Notes under the pieces: model-generated | Seen by the model: only the letters and a program-made list of their open reading frames with translations | What the model was told of the DNA's origin: nothing | The model's database searches: none | Translations under genes and position numbers: made by a program | Assembly (NCBI RefSeq): GCF_000719345.1 | Contig: NZ_JOFX01000032.1 | Location: 43,004 to 107,003, forward strand | Direction: 5' to 3' | DNA length: 64,000 bases | From: Streptomyces sp. NRRL F-2664 | Lineage (GTDB): Bacteria; Actinomycetota; Actinomycetes; Streptomycetales; Streptomycetaceae | Shown: one piece after another, positions 31,756 through 40,441 of the stretch | How positions within the stretch are numbered: the first letter of the stretch is position 1 | How the letters are laid out: the number at the start of each line of letters is the position of its first letter

Positions 31756-32580
31756 ATGTCCGGCTCGTCCACCTCGGGAACCTCGGGAATCAAGACCGTG
31801 CTCCACCCGGTGTCCGATCTGGGCCGGGCCAAGGCGGTGTACGCGGCGCTGCTCGGCGTGCCCCCGCGCAACGACGCCCCGTACTACGTCGGCTTCGAGG
31901 CCGCGGGACAGCACATCGGGCTGGTGCCGGGCGGCGGGCCGCAGGCGATGACCTCGCCGGTGGCGTACTGGCACGTGCCGGACCTCGGGGCGACGCTGGC
32001 CGCCGCGGTCGCGGCGGGCGCGACCGTGACCGAGCCCGCGCACGAGGTCGGCGGCGGACGCCTGGTGGCCACGGTCGCCGACCCCGACGGCAACGTCCTC
32101 GGCCTCCTGCAGGACCGGCAGGAGGCGGCGGACACCACGGCCCGCTCCCGTGCCCGGCGCCGTCTGGACACCGAGCACCGGCTCGCCCACGACGTCGACG
32201 TCTGGGTGGCCACCGCCTGCGCCGACGGGACGCCGTACCTGGTGCCGCTGTCCTTCGACTGGGACGGCCGGGCGCTGCGGGTGGCCACCCCGGCGGACAG
32301 CCCGACCGGCAGGAACCTGGCCGCCGCCGGGACCGTCCGCCTGGCACTCGGCCCCACCCGCGACGTCACCATGATCGACGGCACCGTCGAGGTCCACGCC
32401 ATCGATGCCCTCCCCGAGGAGGAGGGGGACCGCTTCGCCGAGCGCGCCGGCTTCGACCCGCGCGCCCTCACCACGGTCTACCGCTGGTTCCGCATCACCC
32501 CGCACCGTATCCAGGCGTGGCGGGAGGAGAACGAGCTGGCCGACCGCGACCTGATGCGGGAGGGCCGCTGGCTGGCCTGA
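31756..32580 (+). CDS. VOC domain fused to an FMN-binding PPOX-like domain
   Basis: A 274-residue two-domain protein. Residues 10-120 fit a glyoxalase/VOC fold: VLHPVSDLGRAKAVYAALLG and ATVADPDGNVLGLLQ, typical of the metal-binding end. From about 130, HRLAHDVDVWVATACADGTP and YLVPLSFDWDGRALRVAT are a pyridoxamine-phosphate-oxidase-like split barrel that binds FMN or F420. These are normally separate proteins. ATG 31756 has CAGGAG upstream. A small-molecule redox or detoxification role is plausible. It diverges from the broken regulator and precedes the beta-lactamase. Confidence 0.85.
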   Translation: MSGSSTSGTSGIKTVLHPVSDLGRAKAVYAALLGVPPRNDAPYYVGFEAAGQHIGLVPGGGPQAMTSPVAYWHVPDLGATLAAAVAAGATVTEPAHEVGGGRLVATVADPDGNVLGLLQDRQEAADTTARSRARRRLDTEHRLAHDVDVWVATACADGTPYLVPLSFDWDGRALRVATPADSPTGRNLAAAGTVRLALGPTRDVTMIDGTVEVHAIDALPEEEGDRFAERAGFDPRALTTVYRWFRITPHRIQAWREENELADRDLMREGRWLA

Positions 32581-32787
32581 CGCGCACCGGCCGCCTGCCG
32601 CCGGGTCCACGGTGCGGCGCAGTTTCTGAGTACGGGTACTCATGCCGCCGTGCAGGCGGTGGGTGAAGGTGGCAGGGAGCCGGGCGGCAGGGGACACGCA
32701 GCGCACACCTGCCGCGCCTGCCGTCGCAGCCCGCCCGTGCAGGCATCTTTGACGGAGCATCACACACCGTCCCGGAAAGGGGAGACC

Positions 32788-33738
32788 TTGCCCACTGCAC
32801 CACGATCGCACCCGTCCCGCCGTACCGCGCTCGCCCTCGGCGCCGGCGCGGCATGGTCCGCCGTTCTGCCGCTCGGCGCGCAGGCGCACGCCTCGGACTC
32901 GACCTCGGACTCGGGCTCGGGCTCGGCCGGTGCGGACGGCCTTGCTGCACGGCTGAGGGAGTTGGAGCAGCGGCACTCCGCCCGTCTGGGCGTGTTCGCC
33001 CGCAACATGCGCACCGGCAGGACGGCGGCGTACCGCGCGGACGAACGCTTCCCGATGTGCTCCCTGTTCAAGACGGTCGCCGCGGCAGCGGTCCTGCGCG
33101 ACCTCGACCGCGACGGCGACTTCCTGGCCGAGCGCATCCGCTACACCGCGCAGTACGTCAAGAGGTCGGGCTACTCACCGTGCACGGGGAAGGCCGGCAA
33201 CATCGAGAACGGCATGACGGTCGCCGAGCTGTGCGCGGCCACCATCTGCTACAGCGACAACACCGCGGGGAACCTGCTGCTGCGGGAGTTGGGCGGGCCG
33301 ACGGCCGTCACCCGTTTCTGCCGTTCGATCGGCGACGGCAGAACCCGGCTCGACCGGTGGGAGCCCGAGCTCAACTCGGCAGAACCCTGGCGGGTGACCG
33401 ACACCACCACTGCCCGCGCCATCGGCGGGACGTACGCGCGCCTGGTACTCGGTGACGTGCTTGCCCCTGCCGACCGGGAACGGCTCACCGGCTGGCTGCT
33501 GGCCAACACCACCAGCGACGAGAGGTTCCGTGCGGGGCTGCCCGCCGACTGGATCCTCGCGGACAAGACCGGCGGCGGGAGCTACGGGGGCAACAACGAC
33601 GTGGGCATCGCCTGGCCGCCGGACGGCGCACCGATCTTGATGGCCGTCCTGACGGCCAAGCAGGAACGGGACGCGCCCGCCGACCATCCGCTGGTGGCCG
33701 CGACGGCCGCACTGCTGGCGGCGGAACTCGTGCGGTGA
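32788..33738 (+). CDS. Tat-exported class A beta-lactamase
   Basis: A 316-residue enzyme from TTG 32788 with GAAAGGGGA upstream. The leader SRRTALALGAGAAWSAVLPL is a twin-arginine signal (residues about 8-32). A Ser-Gly-Asp repeat links it to the enzyme. All class A motifs are present: CSLFKT (Ser70-x2-Lys73), YSDN (Ser130-Asp-Asn), WEPELN (Glu166) and ADKTGGG (Lys234-Thr-Gly). It hydrolyses penicillin-type beta-lactams at the cell surface. Cys69 is present, but there is no Cys238, so the carbapenemase disulfide is absent. No BlaI/BlaR regulator is adjacent. Confidence 0.92.
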   Translation: MPTAPRSHPSRRTALALGAGAAWSAVLPLGAQAHASDSTSDSGSGSAGADGLAARLRELEQRHSARLGVFARNMRTGRTAAYRADERFPMCSLFKTVAAAAVLRDLDRDGDFLAERIRYTAQYVKRSGYSPCTGKAGNIENGMTVAELCAATICYSDNTAGNLLLRELGGPTAVTRFCRSIGDGRTRLDRWEPELNSAEPWRVTDTTTARAIGGTYARLVLGDVLAPADRERLTGWLLANTTSDERFRAGLPADWILADKTGGGSYGGNNDVGIAWPPDGAPILMAVLTAKQERDAPADHPLVAATAALLAAELVR

Positions 33739-33854
33739 GGGCCCGCGGGAGGGGGCCCGCTGCGGTGGGCGCGCCGTAGCGCGGCCCCGGCCGGGGACGG
33801 CGGTGGCGGACGCGGCGCACCCGGCCGGGCCGGCCGGAAGCGAGGGGGCGGGTG

Positions 33855-34181
33855 TCAGGCGCCGGGAGGGCGGTAGCCGACCTGTTCCACCCGGTTGAGG
33901 GCGTCCAGGGTTTCCTCGACCGTCAGCAGGACGGTCGTCTCGAAGGAGCGGAGTGCGCCACCGCGGCTGATCGCCAGTGCCACTGCCGCCATCGACACGT
34001 TGTCCGGGGCCTCCCACAGGTTGTAGCCGTCGTGCGTGCCGAAGGCGTACCAGAAGCCGTGGAGCCGTCCTCCGACGGACTCGATGTACGCCCGGGCGGC
34101 CTCGGAGCGGTCCTCGGGATGGCCGGTCAGCCTCGCCCAGGTCTCGGGCGTGTAGCTGAAACGCGACAGATACAGTGGCAT
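33855..34181 (-). CDS. GYD-domain protein
   Basis: A 108-residue protein from ATG 34181, with AAGGAG upstream. It has the GYD pattern: PLYLSRFSYTPETW, VGGRLHGFWYAFGTHDGYNL and WEAPDNVSMAAVALAI. The family folds as a ferredoxin-like dimer whose ligand is unknown. It lies about 175 bases beyond the hydrolase stop on the same strand, so cotranscription is possible. Confidence 0.85.
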   Translation of the reverse strand: MPLYLSRFSYTPETWARLTGHPEDRSEAARAYIESVGGRLHGFWYAFGTHDGYNLWEAPDNVSMAAVALAISRGGALRSFETTVLLTVEETLDALNRVEQVGYRPPGA

Positions 34182-34355
34182 CGCTGCTCCTTTTCGTCCC
34201 GTCTTCGTCCCGTCGAAGAGTGCCCGTGCCGCGGGCGGGAACCGTCCGCGGCGCACCGGGCATCCCCCTGACGGGCGGAGCGGATGGCCGCTCCCGCACA
34301 CCGCCCGGAGGGCCGCTGCTCCTGTCCGTGCCGGGGCCGCTGGAGGGGGTCGGCG

Positions 34356-35171
34356 TCAGGGGCGGGGGCCTGTGAGGAAGTCCGCGATGCGCAGTCCCCA
34401 GGTCCTTACGTCGGCACGGGTGCGGGAGAGGTGGAACTCGGCCCGGGGCAGGTGCCCGGCCAGGGCGGCCGCCGTCGACACGGGGTGGCCGGGGTCGTCC
34501 ACCCAGGTCATGACCAGGGCCGGGCGGTGGAGGGAGCCGAGCGCGGCCGGCGGGGGCAGGTCGGAGCGGGCCAGGCCGCGCAGGATGAACGGCAGGAGCG
34601 GCTCCGGCGGCGTGGGAGGGAACGCGGGGACGTCTGCGACGACGGCGGGGCGGGGCGCCCGGTCCCGGCCGGCGATCCAGTCCTGCGGGCCGTCCCGCTC
34701 GATGGTTGCGGCGGCGGCCCGGTTGGCCCGCGCGTACTCCTCCCGGCTCGTCCAGGCGGTCGGCGGGAGGAGCAGCACCAGGCGGGAGAAGCGGTCCGGC
34801 GCCCGGACTGCGGCGTGCAGGCAGGTGCCGCAGCCCATGGACATGCCGATCGCGTCGACCGGCTCCGCGGCGGGCAGGTGGTCGAGCAGGCCGAGGAGGT
34901 CGTCGGCGTGCGAGGCGTAGGTGTAGTCCTCGTCCACGGGCCGGCCGGTGGACCGGCCGTGGCCCCGTGCGTCGTAGCGGACCAGGCGCCGACCCGCCCG
35001 CAGGACCGGCGTCCAGTCGAAGAGGTCCATGCGCTGCTCCACGGCCTGGCTGACGAAGCCGCCGTGCGCGTAGACCGCCACCGGCCCCGAGCCGGTGTCG
35101 TCGTACACCAGCTCGGCCCCGCGGTGGCGCAACCGGCCTTCGGCCGTCGGCCGCATCTGCGATGCCCCCAT
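34356..35171 (-). CDS. alpha/beta hydrolase
   Basis: A 271-residue hydrolase. VAVYAHGGFVS is the oxyanion strand, YDARGHGRSTG the usual beta4 turn, and IGMSMGCGTCLH the nucleophile elbow (Gly-x-Ser-x-Gly). The C-terminal His site is weak: DPGHPVS may hold it. Many relatives are esterases or haloalkane-type hydrolases; the substrate is unknown. ATG 35171 has GGAGGA upstream. A nearby ATG at codon 6 is possible. Confidence 0.82.
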   Translation of the reverse strand: MGASQMRPTAEGRLRHRGAELVYDDTGSGPVAVYAHGGFVSQAVEQRMDLFDWTPVLRAGRRLVRYDARGHGRSTGRPVDEDYTYASHADDLLGLLDHLPAAEPVDAIGMSMGCGTCLHAAVRAPDRFSRLVLLLPPTAWTSREEYARANRAAAATIERDGPQDWIAGRDRAPRPAVVADVPAFPPTPPEPLLPFILRGLARSDLPPPAALGSLHRPALVMTWVDDPGHPVSTAAALAGHLPRAEFHLSRTRADVRTWGLRIADFLTGPRP

Positions 35172-35539
35172 GGTCGAGCGTCCTCCCGCTGCGCGCCCGG
35201 TCACCCCGCCGTGCCCCGTGTTCGCCGGTATCGGGGATGCGGGAGCGTTCGGGGCCCGCAGGGCGCCGAAAGGGGGAGGGGTGGGAGCGCCGCTGCGGGC
35301 TGTCAGGCGGCCGGGCCGCTCGGCTGCCGCCTTGTTTCCACCGTACGACGCGGACCGGGTCGGCGCCGAGGCCGCCGGGTGCACTCCCCCGGCGGCGGCG
35401 GTCGGGGCGCTGCACGGGACGGATCATCACCGGGCGGGATGCGGGCAGACGGGCGATCGTGGCCGTTGCCGCGGGTGAGCGCGGCAGGACGGGGCACACG
35501 AGGGGCGCGCCGTGCCGCCGATCCGGAGAGGCTTCCCCC
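35172..35539. other. divergent promoter region before the SsgA-like gene
   Basis: About 370 bases between the leftward hydrolase and the rightward SsgA-like gene. GGAGAG lies upstream of ATG 35540. No clear promoter or operator was recognised. Confidence 0.4.
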
Positions 35540-35950
35540 ATGTCCTGCGTGTCCAGTCTGATCGCTGTCCGCCTTGAGACGGGTGAGGGTGCTGTGCCGC
35601 TCCTCACCCGCTTCTCGTACTCCGCCGAGGAGCCGTATGCGGTCCGGGCGGACTTCTTCGACGGTGTGGCCGTCCTGGCTTCCTGGCAGTTCGACCGGGA
35701 GATGCTGGTGGAGGGGTTGAGTCGGCCGGTGGGTGAAGGTGATGTCACCTTCCGCCCCTGCAGCGGGGACGGTGGCGACGAGGTCCGTATCGGATTGCGC
35801 AATCATGCGGAGGGTCTGGAGGGGCAGGCGGTGCTCTTCGTGGGTGTCGGGGCGCTGACGGGATTCCTGGACCGGACGTACGACCTGGTCGGTGAGGGGG
35901 AGGAGTTCCTCGATCTCGACGCGCTCCTCCAGGAGTTCCTGGCCCGCTGA
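35540..35950 (+). CDS. SsgA-like sporulation/cell-division protein
   Basis: A 136-residue SALP-family protein, found only in morphologically complex actinobacteria. Conserved blocks are visible: VPLLTRFSYSAEEPYAVRADF, VAVLASWQFDREMLVEGL and VRIGLRNHAEGLEG with a hydrophobic C-terminus LDALLQEFL. The family localises septum and wall-making proteins during sporulation. Which paralog this is cannot be told from sequence alone. It precedes the PRC-barrel gene by 18 bases, so they likely form an operon. Confidence 0.88.
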   Translation: MSCVSSLIAVRLETGEGAVPLLTRFSYSAEEPYAVRADFFDGVAVLASWQFDREMLVEGLSRPVGEGDVTFRPCSGDGGDEVRIGLRNHAEGLEGQAVLFVGVGALTGFLDRTYDLVGEGEEFLDLDALLQEFLAR

Positions 35951-35968
35951 AGCAGAGGAGTGTCGGTC

Positions 35969-36319
35969 ATGGCGGAAGAGCCGTGGAGCTTCCGGCCGGC
36001 GTGCGATCCGCCGGCCGGTGTCGACCTGACCGGATGGCGGGTGCAGGCCGTGGACGGGCCCGTCGGGGAGGTGGACGAGCATTCCGAGGAGACGGGCAAC
36101 GCGTTCCTGGTGGTGGACGCGGGCGGATGGATCTTCGGGAAGCTGCTGATTCCGGCGGGCGCGGTGAGGCGGATCGACCGTGAGGGGCGCACGCTCCATC
36201 TGAGCCTGCGCAGGGGTCAGGTGGAGGACGCGCCGCAGTACCTGCCGGACCTGCACCGTGCCGACCGGGAGTACCGGGAGGACATCGTGGACTACTACTG
36301 GAAGGCCGGCCCCTGCTAG
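35969..36319 (+). CDS. PRC-barrel domain protein
   Basis: A 116-residue protein. Residues about 15-85 fit a PRC-barrel: TGWRVQAVDGPVGEVDE, a VVDAGGWIFGKLLIPAGAV strand and VRRIDREGRTLHL. The C-terminal part, PQYLPDLHRADREYRED, is charged. PRC-barrels bind proteins or RNA (as in RimM) or act in stress adaptors. ATG 35969 is favoured (GAGGAG upstream) over GTG 35960. It follows the SsgA-like gene by 18 bases. Confidence 0.8.
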   Translation: MAEEPWSFRPACDPPAGVDLTGWRVQAVDGPVGEVDEHSEETGNAFLVVDAGGWIFGKLLIPAGAVRRIDREGRTLHLSLRRGQVEDAPQYLPDLHRADREYREDIVDYYWKAGPC

Positions 36320-36321
36320 AA

Positions 36322-36335
36322 GGCCCTGTCGGGCC
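36322..36335. terminator. small hairpin between convergent genes
   Basis: GGCCC-TGTC-GGGCC is a five-bp stem in the 19-base gap between the PRC-barrel and AraC gene stops. The stem is short, so termination is uncertain. Confidence 0.35.
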
Positions 36336-36338
36336 GGC

Positions 36339-37304
36339 TCAGGACGGGGGCGGGTCGTGCAGGACGGCCGAGGGGCCGACTCCGTACGCCTGCCGGTGGA
36401 GGCCGGCGAACCGGCCGGGGTGCGCGAAGCCCCATTTCGCCGCGATGGCGGTGACGCTCTGGGTGCGGGGGTCGGCGGCCTGGAGGTCGGCGTGGGCGCG
36501 GGCCAGGCGTACGCGGCGCAGGTGGGCCAGGGGTGTGGTGTCCGCGTGGCGGGCGAAGGCGTACTGGACCGCCCGCGGGGTGCAGGGGATGGACGATGCG
36601 ATGTCGGCGAGGGAGATGTCGCGGTGGGCGTTGTCCTCGATGAATTCGATCGCGCGGCGGAGGGTGTCGCTGGTGGCGTCGCCGCGGTCGGCGGGCCGGG
36701 GCGCGGGGCCGCGGCTGTGGGGGAAGACCGCGAGGGCGGTCGCGGCAACGAGCCGGGACAGCTCTGCCGACACCAGCGGGGTGGGGGCGGCCGGGCCGGA
36801 GAGGACGGAGCGCACGTAGGCGGAGGTCTGCAGCCAGCGGCGGGCCTCGGTGGGGTTGACGGGTCCGGTGCCGGTGAAGGTGACCTTCTCCCGGGGGGCG
36901 TCGGCGGGCACCAGGGCGACCTGCGTGATGATGCGGGGATCGAGCGTGATCGCCTGGGTGGTCAGGGCGCTCGACGCGCCCCGGAACGAGGCGCCGGGCG
37001 TGTTCACGATGACATCGCCACGGCCGACCCGGTTGTCCTGCCCCGCGATCTCCAGGTCGAGGCGGCCTCGGCGGGGCATGGAGAACACGATCCGCTCCAG
37101 CGGATCGCAGGTGTAGGACAACTCGCCCGGGACGACGAGTTCCTCCCACGTCAGTGCCCCCGCCGACATCCGCTCGTGGCTCAGGAGCTGTCCTGCCAGC
37201 TCTCCCCGGGCCCGCAGGCTCGTCCCGTAGGCGCGGTCCAGGAACGCCCTGGCCTCCTCGTGGTCCCGTGTGGCGAAACGGGTTCGCGTCACCTCGCGCC
37301 CCAC
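36339..37304 (-). CDS. AraC-family transcriptional regulator
   Basis: A 321-residue regulator. The C-terminal third (about 215-315) has the double helix-turn-helix: DISLADIASSIPCTPRAVQYAF and TQSVTAIAAKWGFAHPGRFAG, with the typical YGVGPSAVL end. The N-terminal part (about 15-180) is a sensor region like that of AraC-family members for sulfonates or amino-alcohols; the ligand is unknown. It diverges from the antiporter gene, with a roughly 150-base spacer, so it may regulate it. Confidence 0.88.
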   Translation of the reverse strand: MGREVTRTRFATRDHEEARAFLDRAYGTSLRARGELAGQLLSHERMSAGALTWEELVVPGELSYTCDPLERIVFSMPRRGRLDLEIAGQDNRVGRGDVIVNTPGASFRGASSALTTQAITLDPRIITQVALVPADAPREKVTFTGTGPVNPTEARRWLQTSAYVRSVLSGPAAPTPLVSAELSRLVAATALAVFPHSRGPAPRPADRGDATSDTLRRAIEFIEDNAHRDISLADIASSIPCTPRAVQYAFARHADTTPLAHLRRVRLARAHADLQAADPRTQSVTAIAAKWGFAHPGRFAGLHRQAYGVGPSAVLHDPPPS

Positions 37305-37453
37305 CTGCGGCTCCTTTCCGTCGGTGAACCCTGTGACGACCGACCGTACGCGCCCGTCGCCGGGGGGATCACCGCGCCCTCGGCGTACCCGCCGGGCCGA
37401 AACACCCGAACGCCTTGGCCGCCGGCCGTGTGAAGGGGGACGGCCGGGACAGG

Positions 37454-38728
37454 ATGGGACGGGTGACGCTTTCCGATGCGGTGTATCTGGCCCTGGGGAT
37501 CGGTGCGCTCGGTGCGGCGGTGCTGCCCCGGCTCGTCTTCCGCCGGCCGCTGTCCATGCCGATGGTGTTCCTCGCGGCCGGCGCCCTGGTGGCGATGCTG
37601 CCGGTGTCGGTGCCGGTGGTGGATCCGCAGCGGCAGCGGCTGTGGGTGGAGCACGCGACCGAGGTGTGCGTGATCGTGTCCCTGATGGGGGCCGGGCTGG
37701 CCCTCAACCGGCGGGTCGGGTGGCGCGGCTGGAGCGGCACGTGGCGGTTGCTCGGGATCAGCCTGCCGCTGACGATCGCGGGGATGGCCGTGGTCGCGGC
37801 GTTCGTGCTCGGCTGGCCGGCGGCGCCGGCGCTGCTGCTGGCGGCGGTCCTGTCGCCGACGGACCCGGTGCTGGCGGCGGAGGTGCGGGTGGGTGAGCCG
37901 ACCGACGCGGACGACGACGAGGACGAGGTCCGCTTCTGCCTCACCTCCGAAGCGGGCCTCAACGACGGACTCGCCTTCCCGTTCGTCCTCGCCGCCCTCG
38001 CCCTGGCCGCCGTCCCCGCGGGGCAGTCGGGGACCTCCTGGATCACGCACTGGGTCCTCGTCGACGTCCTGGCCCGGATCGCGGTCGGCGTGGGGATGGG
38101 CGTCGTGACCGGGTGGCTGCTGGGGCGGATGTTCTTCCGGGCCCGCCCGTCGGCCCTGCGGCTCTCCGAGCACATGGAGGGGTTCGTCGCCCTCGGTGCC
38201 ACCTTCACGGCGTACGGGGCGACCGAGCTGCTGCAGGGCTACGGATTCCTGGCCGTCTTCGTCACCGCCTGCACGATCCGCGCCGCCGAACGCAGCCACG
38301 GCTACCACAAGGTCCTGCACGAGTTCACCGAACAGATCGAACGGCTGCTGACCGCCTTCCTGCTCTTCCTCCTCGGCGGCTACCTCGTCACGGCCGCGCT
38401 GCCCGCGCTCACCTGGCGGGAAGCGCTCGTGGCACTGGTGCTCGTCCTGGTCGTCCGGCCCGCCGCAGGCTGGGCGGGCCTGCTGGGCGGCGCGGTCGGC
38501 CGCCGTGAACGCATCGTCACGGCCGTGTTCGGGATCCGCGGCATCGGCTCCTTGTTCTACCTCGCCTACGCCCTCGGACACAGCGACCACTTCGGCTCTC
38601 ACGAAGAGCAGCTGTGGACCGTGGTCACCTTCACCGTCATGCTGTCCGTCCTCCTGCACGGGGCCACCGCCACCCCCGTCATCCGCCGCCTCGACCGGCT
38701 CCGCGACGCCTCCCCCACACCGCCCTGA
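37454..38728 (+). CDS. CPA1-type cation/proton antiporter
   Basis: A 424-residue membrane protein with about twelve hydrophobic helices. The transport region is seen at LAAVLSPTDPVLAAEV, in which SPTDP is the CPA1 motif, and SEAGLNDGLAFPFV, matching the ND-type ion-binding pair. A charged loop DADDDEDEVRF and helix GFLAVFVTACTIRAAER follow, with a late GIRGIGSLFYLAYAL. It likely exchanges Na+ or K+ for H+. ATG 37454 is used; GTG 37463 is close and also possible. It diverges from the AraC gene. Confidence 0.87.
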   Translation: MGRVTLSDAVYLALGIGALGAAVLPRLVFRRPLSMPMVFLAAGALVAMLPVSVPVVDPQRQRLWVEHATEVCVIVSLMGAGLALNRRVGWRGWSGTWRLLGISLPLTIAGMAVVAAFVLGWPAAPALLLAAVLSPTDPVLAAEVRVGEPTDADDDEDEVRFCLTSEAGLNDGLAFPFVLAALALAAVPAGQSGTSWITHWVLVDVLARIAVGVGMGVVTGWLLGRMFFRARPSALRLSEHMEGFVALGATFTAYGATELLQGYGFLAVFVTACTIRAAERSHGYHKVLHEFTEQIERLLTAFLLFLLGGYLVTAALPALTWREALVALVLVLVVRPAAGWAGLLGGAVGRRERIVTAVFGIRGIGSLFYLAYALGHSDHFGSHEEQLWTVVTFTVMLSVLLHGATATPVIRRLDRLRDASPTPP

Positions 38729-38772
38729 GCGGCCCGGTGGGGGCGCGGGGTGGGGTGGGGTGCCGGATGCCG

Positions 38773-38807
38773 CGGTCGACGCCCGCCGCGCGGGCGGGCG
38801 CCGACCG
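38773..38807. terminator. hairpin terminator between convergent genes
   Basis: A 14-bp stem with one mismatch (38773-38786 with 38794-38807) and a seven-base loop. It lies between the antiporter stop (38728) and the stop of the leftward secreted paralog (38827), so it may end both transcripts. Confidence 0.7.
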
Positions 38808-38826
38808 TGAGAGGTGCGGCTGCCGG

Positions 38827-39234
38827 TCAGAGCAGGCTGGGGCCGTCGTCGAGGGTGAGGTTTTGGCTGTTGTCGAGGCGCCGGCTGTTGTCGACGCGCG
38901 TGCTGACGTCGAGGTCCGAGCTCGCCCCGCAGCGGTTGTTGTTCGCCGACTGGGAGGCGTCGCCGCCGACGGCGGTACCGCCCTCACCCGTCATGACTCC
39001 GGAGGCGGAGCTGCCTTCGTTGGTGGTGTCCCCTTCGGAGACGAGCGAGAGCAGCTGCCTCAGCAGGGAGTCCCCGCCGGAAGCGTCCACGAGGGAAACG
39101 TTCGTCGGGTTGTTGCACCGGATGATCACCGGGAGGTCGCCCGAAGCGGGCGCCGCGACTGCGGCGCCGTTACCGCATACCGCGGTCCCCAGGGCGAGCA
39201 CGATGACCGAAACGGCCCGAACGACAGACTTCAC
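38827..39234 (-). CDS. secreted Asn/Ser-rich protein, paralog 2
   Basis: A 135-residue exported protein from GTG 39234 with AAGGAAAA upstream. A signal peptide (about 1-30; VSVIVLALGTAVCGNGAAVA) is followed by LPVIIRCNNPTNVSLVDASGGDSLL, a glycine/serine-rich middle, and VGGDASQSANNNRCG, STRVDNSRRLDNSQNLTL. It is about 75-80 percent identical by eye to its tandem neighbour. The two Cys may form a disulfide. The Asn-Ser-rich mature part recalls surface structural proteins, but it is neither a chaplin nor a rodlin by motif. Function is unknown. Confidence 0.75.
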   Translation of the reverse strand: MKSVVRAVSVIVLALGTAVCGNGAAVAAPASGDLPVIIRCNNPTNVSLVDASGGDSLLRQLLSLVSEGDTTNEGSSASGVMTGEGGTAVGGDASQSANNNRCGASSDLDVSTRVDNSRRLDNSQNLTLDDGPSLL

Positions 39235-39385
39235 GATTTTTCCTTTCCGAAAGGACGCCGCCCACATTCGGCGCAGCGAACAGCCGCTCCCCCGTTCCGG
39301 GGTGAAAAGGGCGGGCGCCGCAAAAGTTCTTGCGTGACGGGCCGGCCGGCGGTGCCGGCGCACGCGGCACGAACGCCGGGGCGGG

Positions 39386-39802
39386 TCAGAGCAGGCTGGG
39401 GCCGCTGTCGAGGGTGAGGTTGCGGCTGTTGTCGACGCGCTGGCTGTTGTCGATGCGCGTGCTCGCGTCGACGTCCGAGCTCAGGCCGCAGCGGTTGTTG
39501 TTCGCGGACTGGGAGGCGTCGCCGCCGACGGCGATGCCGCCGGCGCCCGTGTCGACCGCGGAGGCATTGTTTCCGTCGTTCGTACCGGTGCCTCCGTTGT
39601 CGGTGATGAGCTCGATCAACTGGCTCACCAGGGAGTCGCCGCCGGAGGCGTCGACGAGGGAAAGGTTCGTCGGGTTGTTGCACTGGATGATGACCGGGAG
39701 GTCGTCCGAAGAAGCGGGTGCAGCGACTGCGGCGCCGTTACCGAATACCGCGGAGCCGAGGGCGAGCACGAGGACCGAAACGGCGCGAATGACAGACTTC
39801 AC
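39386..39802 (-). CDS. secreted Asn/Ser-rich protein, paralog 1
   Basis: A 138-residue exported protein from GTG 39802, with GGAAAGGAAAA upstream. It has the same layout as the gene at 38827: signal peptide, LPVIIQCNNPTNLSLVDASGGDSLV, a variable Gly-Asn-Thr segment, then VGGDASQSANNNRCGLSSD and STRIDNSQRVDNSRNLTL. Both end GPSLL. The variable middle is where the two differ most, suggesting a tolerant linker. The ribosome sites and flanks are also similar, which fits a recent tandem duplication. No family was recognised. Confidence 0.75.
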   Translation of the reverse strand: MKSVIRAVSVLVLALGSAVFGNGAAVAAPASSDDLPVIIQCNNPTNLSLVDASGGDSLVSQLIELITDNGGTGTNDGNNASAVDTGAGGIAVGGDASQSANNNRCGLSSDVDASTRIDNSQRVDNSRNLTLDSGPSLL

Positions 39803-39888
39803 GAGTTTTCCTTTCCGACGGGCGCCCCATTTGGCGCTGTGAGGTCAACCACCTCGCGCCGATATCGGTTTCGGGCCGCGCTTCCGGT

Positions 39889-40146
39889 TCAGATCTCGTC
39901 GCCCTCGGGAACCGGTTCGGCGGGCGGGCCGGCGGCCAGCAGGCGTTCGACGGCGGCGGTGACGTGGGCGGCGAGGGCGGCGGGGTCCGGGGCCGGCTGC
40001 GCCTCCGTCTCCGTTTCCGTTTTCGGCTCCGCTTCTGCTTCTGTTTCTGCTTCTGCGGCACCGTCGAGGTAGTTCACGATGGCGGCTTCGATGACCGCGC
40101 GCAGGGCTTCGCTGTCGGGAGCGGTCGCGGGGACGGGGTGGTTCAT
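39889..40146 (-). CDS. small acidic protein of unknown function
   Basis: An 85-residue protein from ATG 40146 with AGGAG upstream. Residues 13-30 form a helix EALRAVIEAAIVNYLDGA, followed by an acidic Glu-Ala-Thr repeat, and a second helix LAAHVTAAVERLLAAG. There is no signal, membrane helix or known motif. The acidic middle may be a linker between two helices. It lies about 86 bases upstream of the secreted paralogs on the same strand and could be in the same transcript. Confidence 0.55.
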   Translation of the reverse strand: MNHPVPATAPDSEALRAVIEAAIVNYLDGAAEAETEAEAEPKTETETEAQPAPDPAALAAHVTAAVERLLAAGPPAEPVPEGDEI

Positions 40147-40441
40147 GGGCTGCTCCTGGCGGGGGTCGGGGGCGGATCGGGGGGCCGGTCGGGGTTCGGG
40201 GCGGGCAACGCCCATCCTCCCCTCGGTCAAGAAGGGTGCCCGGACTACCCGGACGGATTCCCCCGCCCCGGTACCGGGCCCGCAGCGGGAGGGCAGGGGC
40301 GGGGCCTGTGCCGTGGTGGGGCTCTCCCCACCACGGCGGTGCCGCTGCCCGGTGCGCGTGGTGTCCCGGTGACCCGATGGGCCGGTGGATCGTGAGCAGG
40401 CACGCTGGACGCGTCCGAATCCCCCAGGAATGGAATGCTCT
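40147..40441. other. divergent promoter region
   Basis: About 295 bases between the small acidic gene and the rightward serine protease. No clear promoter or operator was recognised. Confidence 0.35.
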
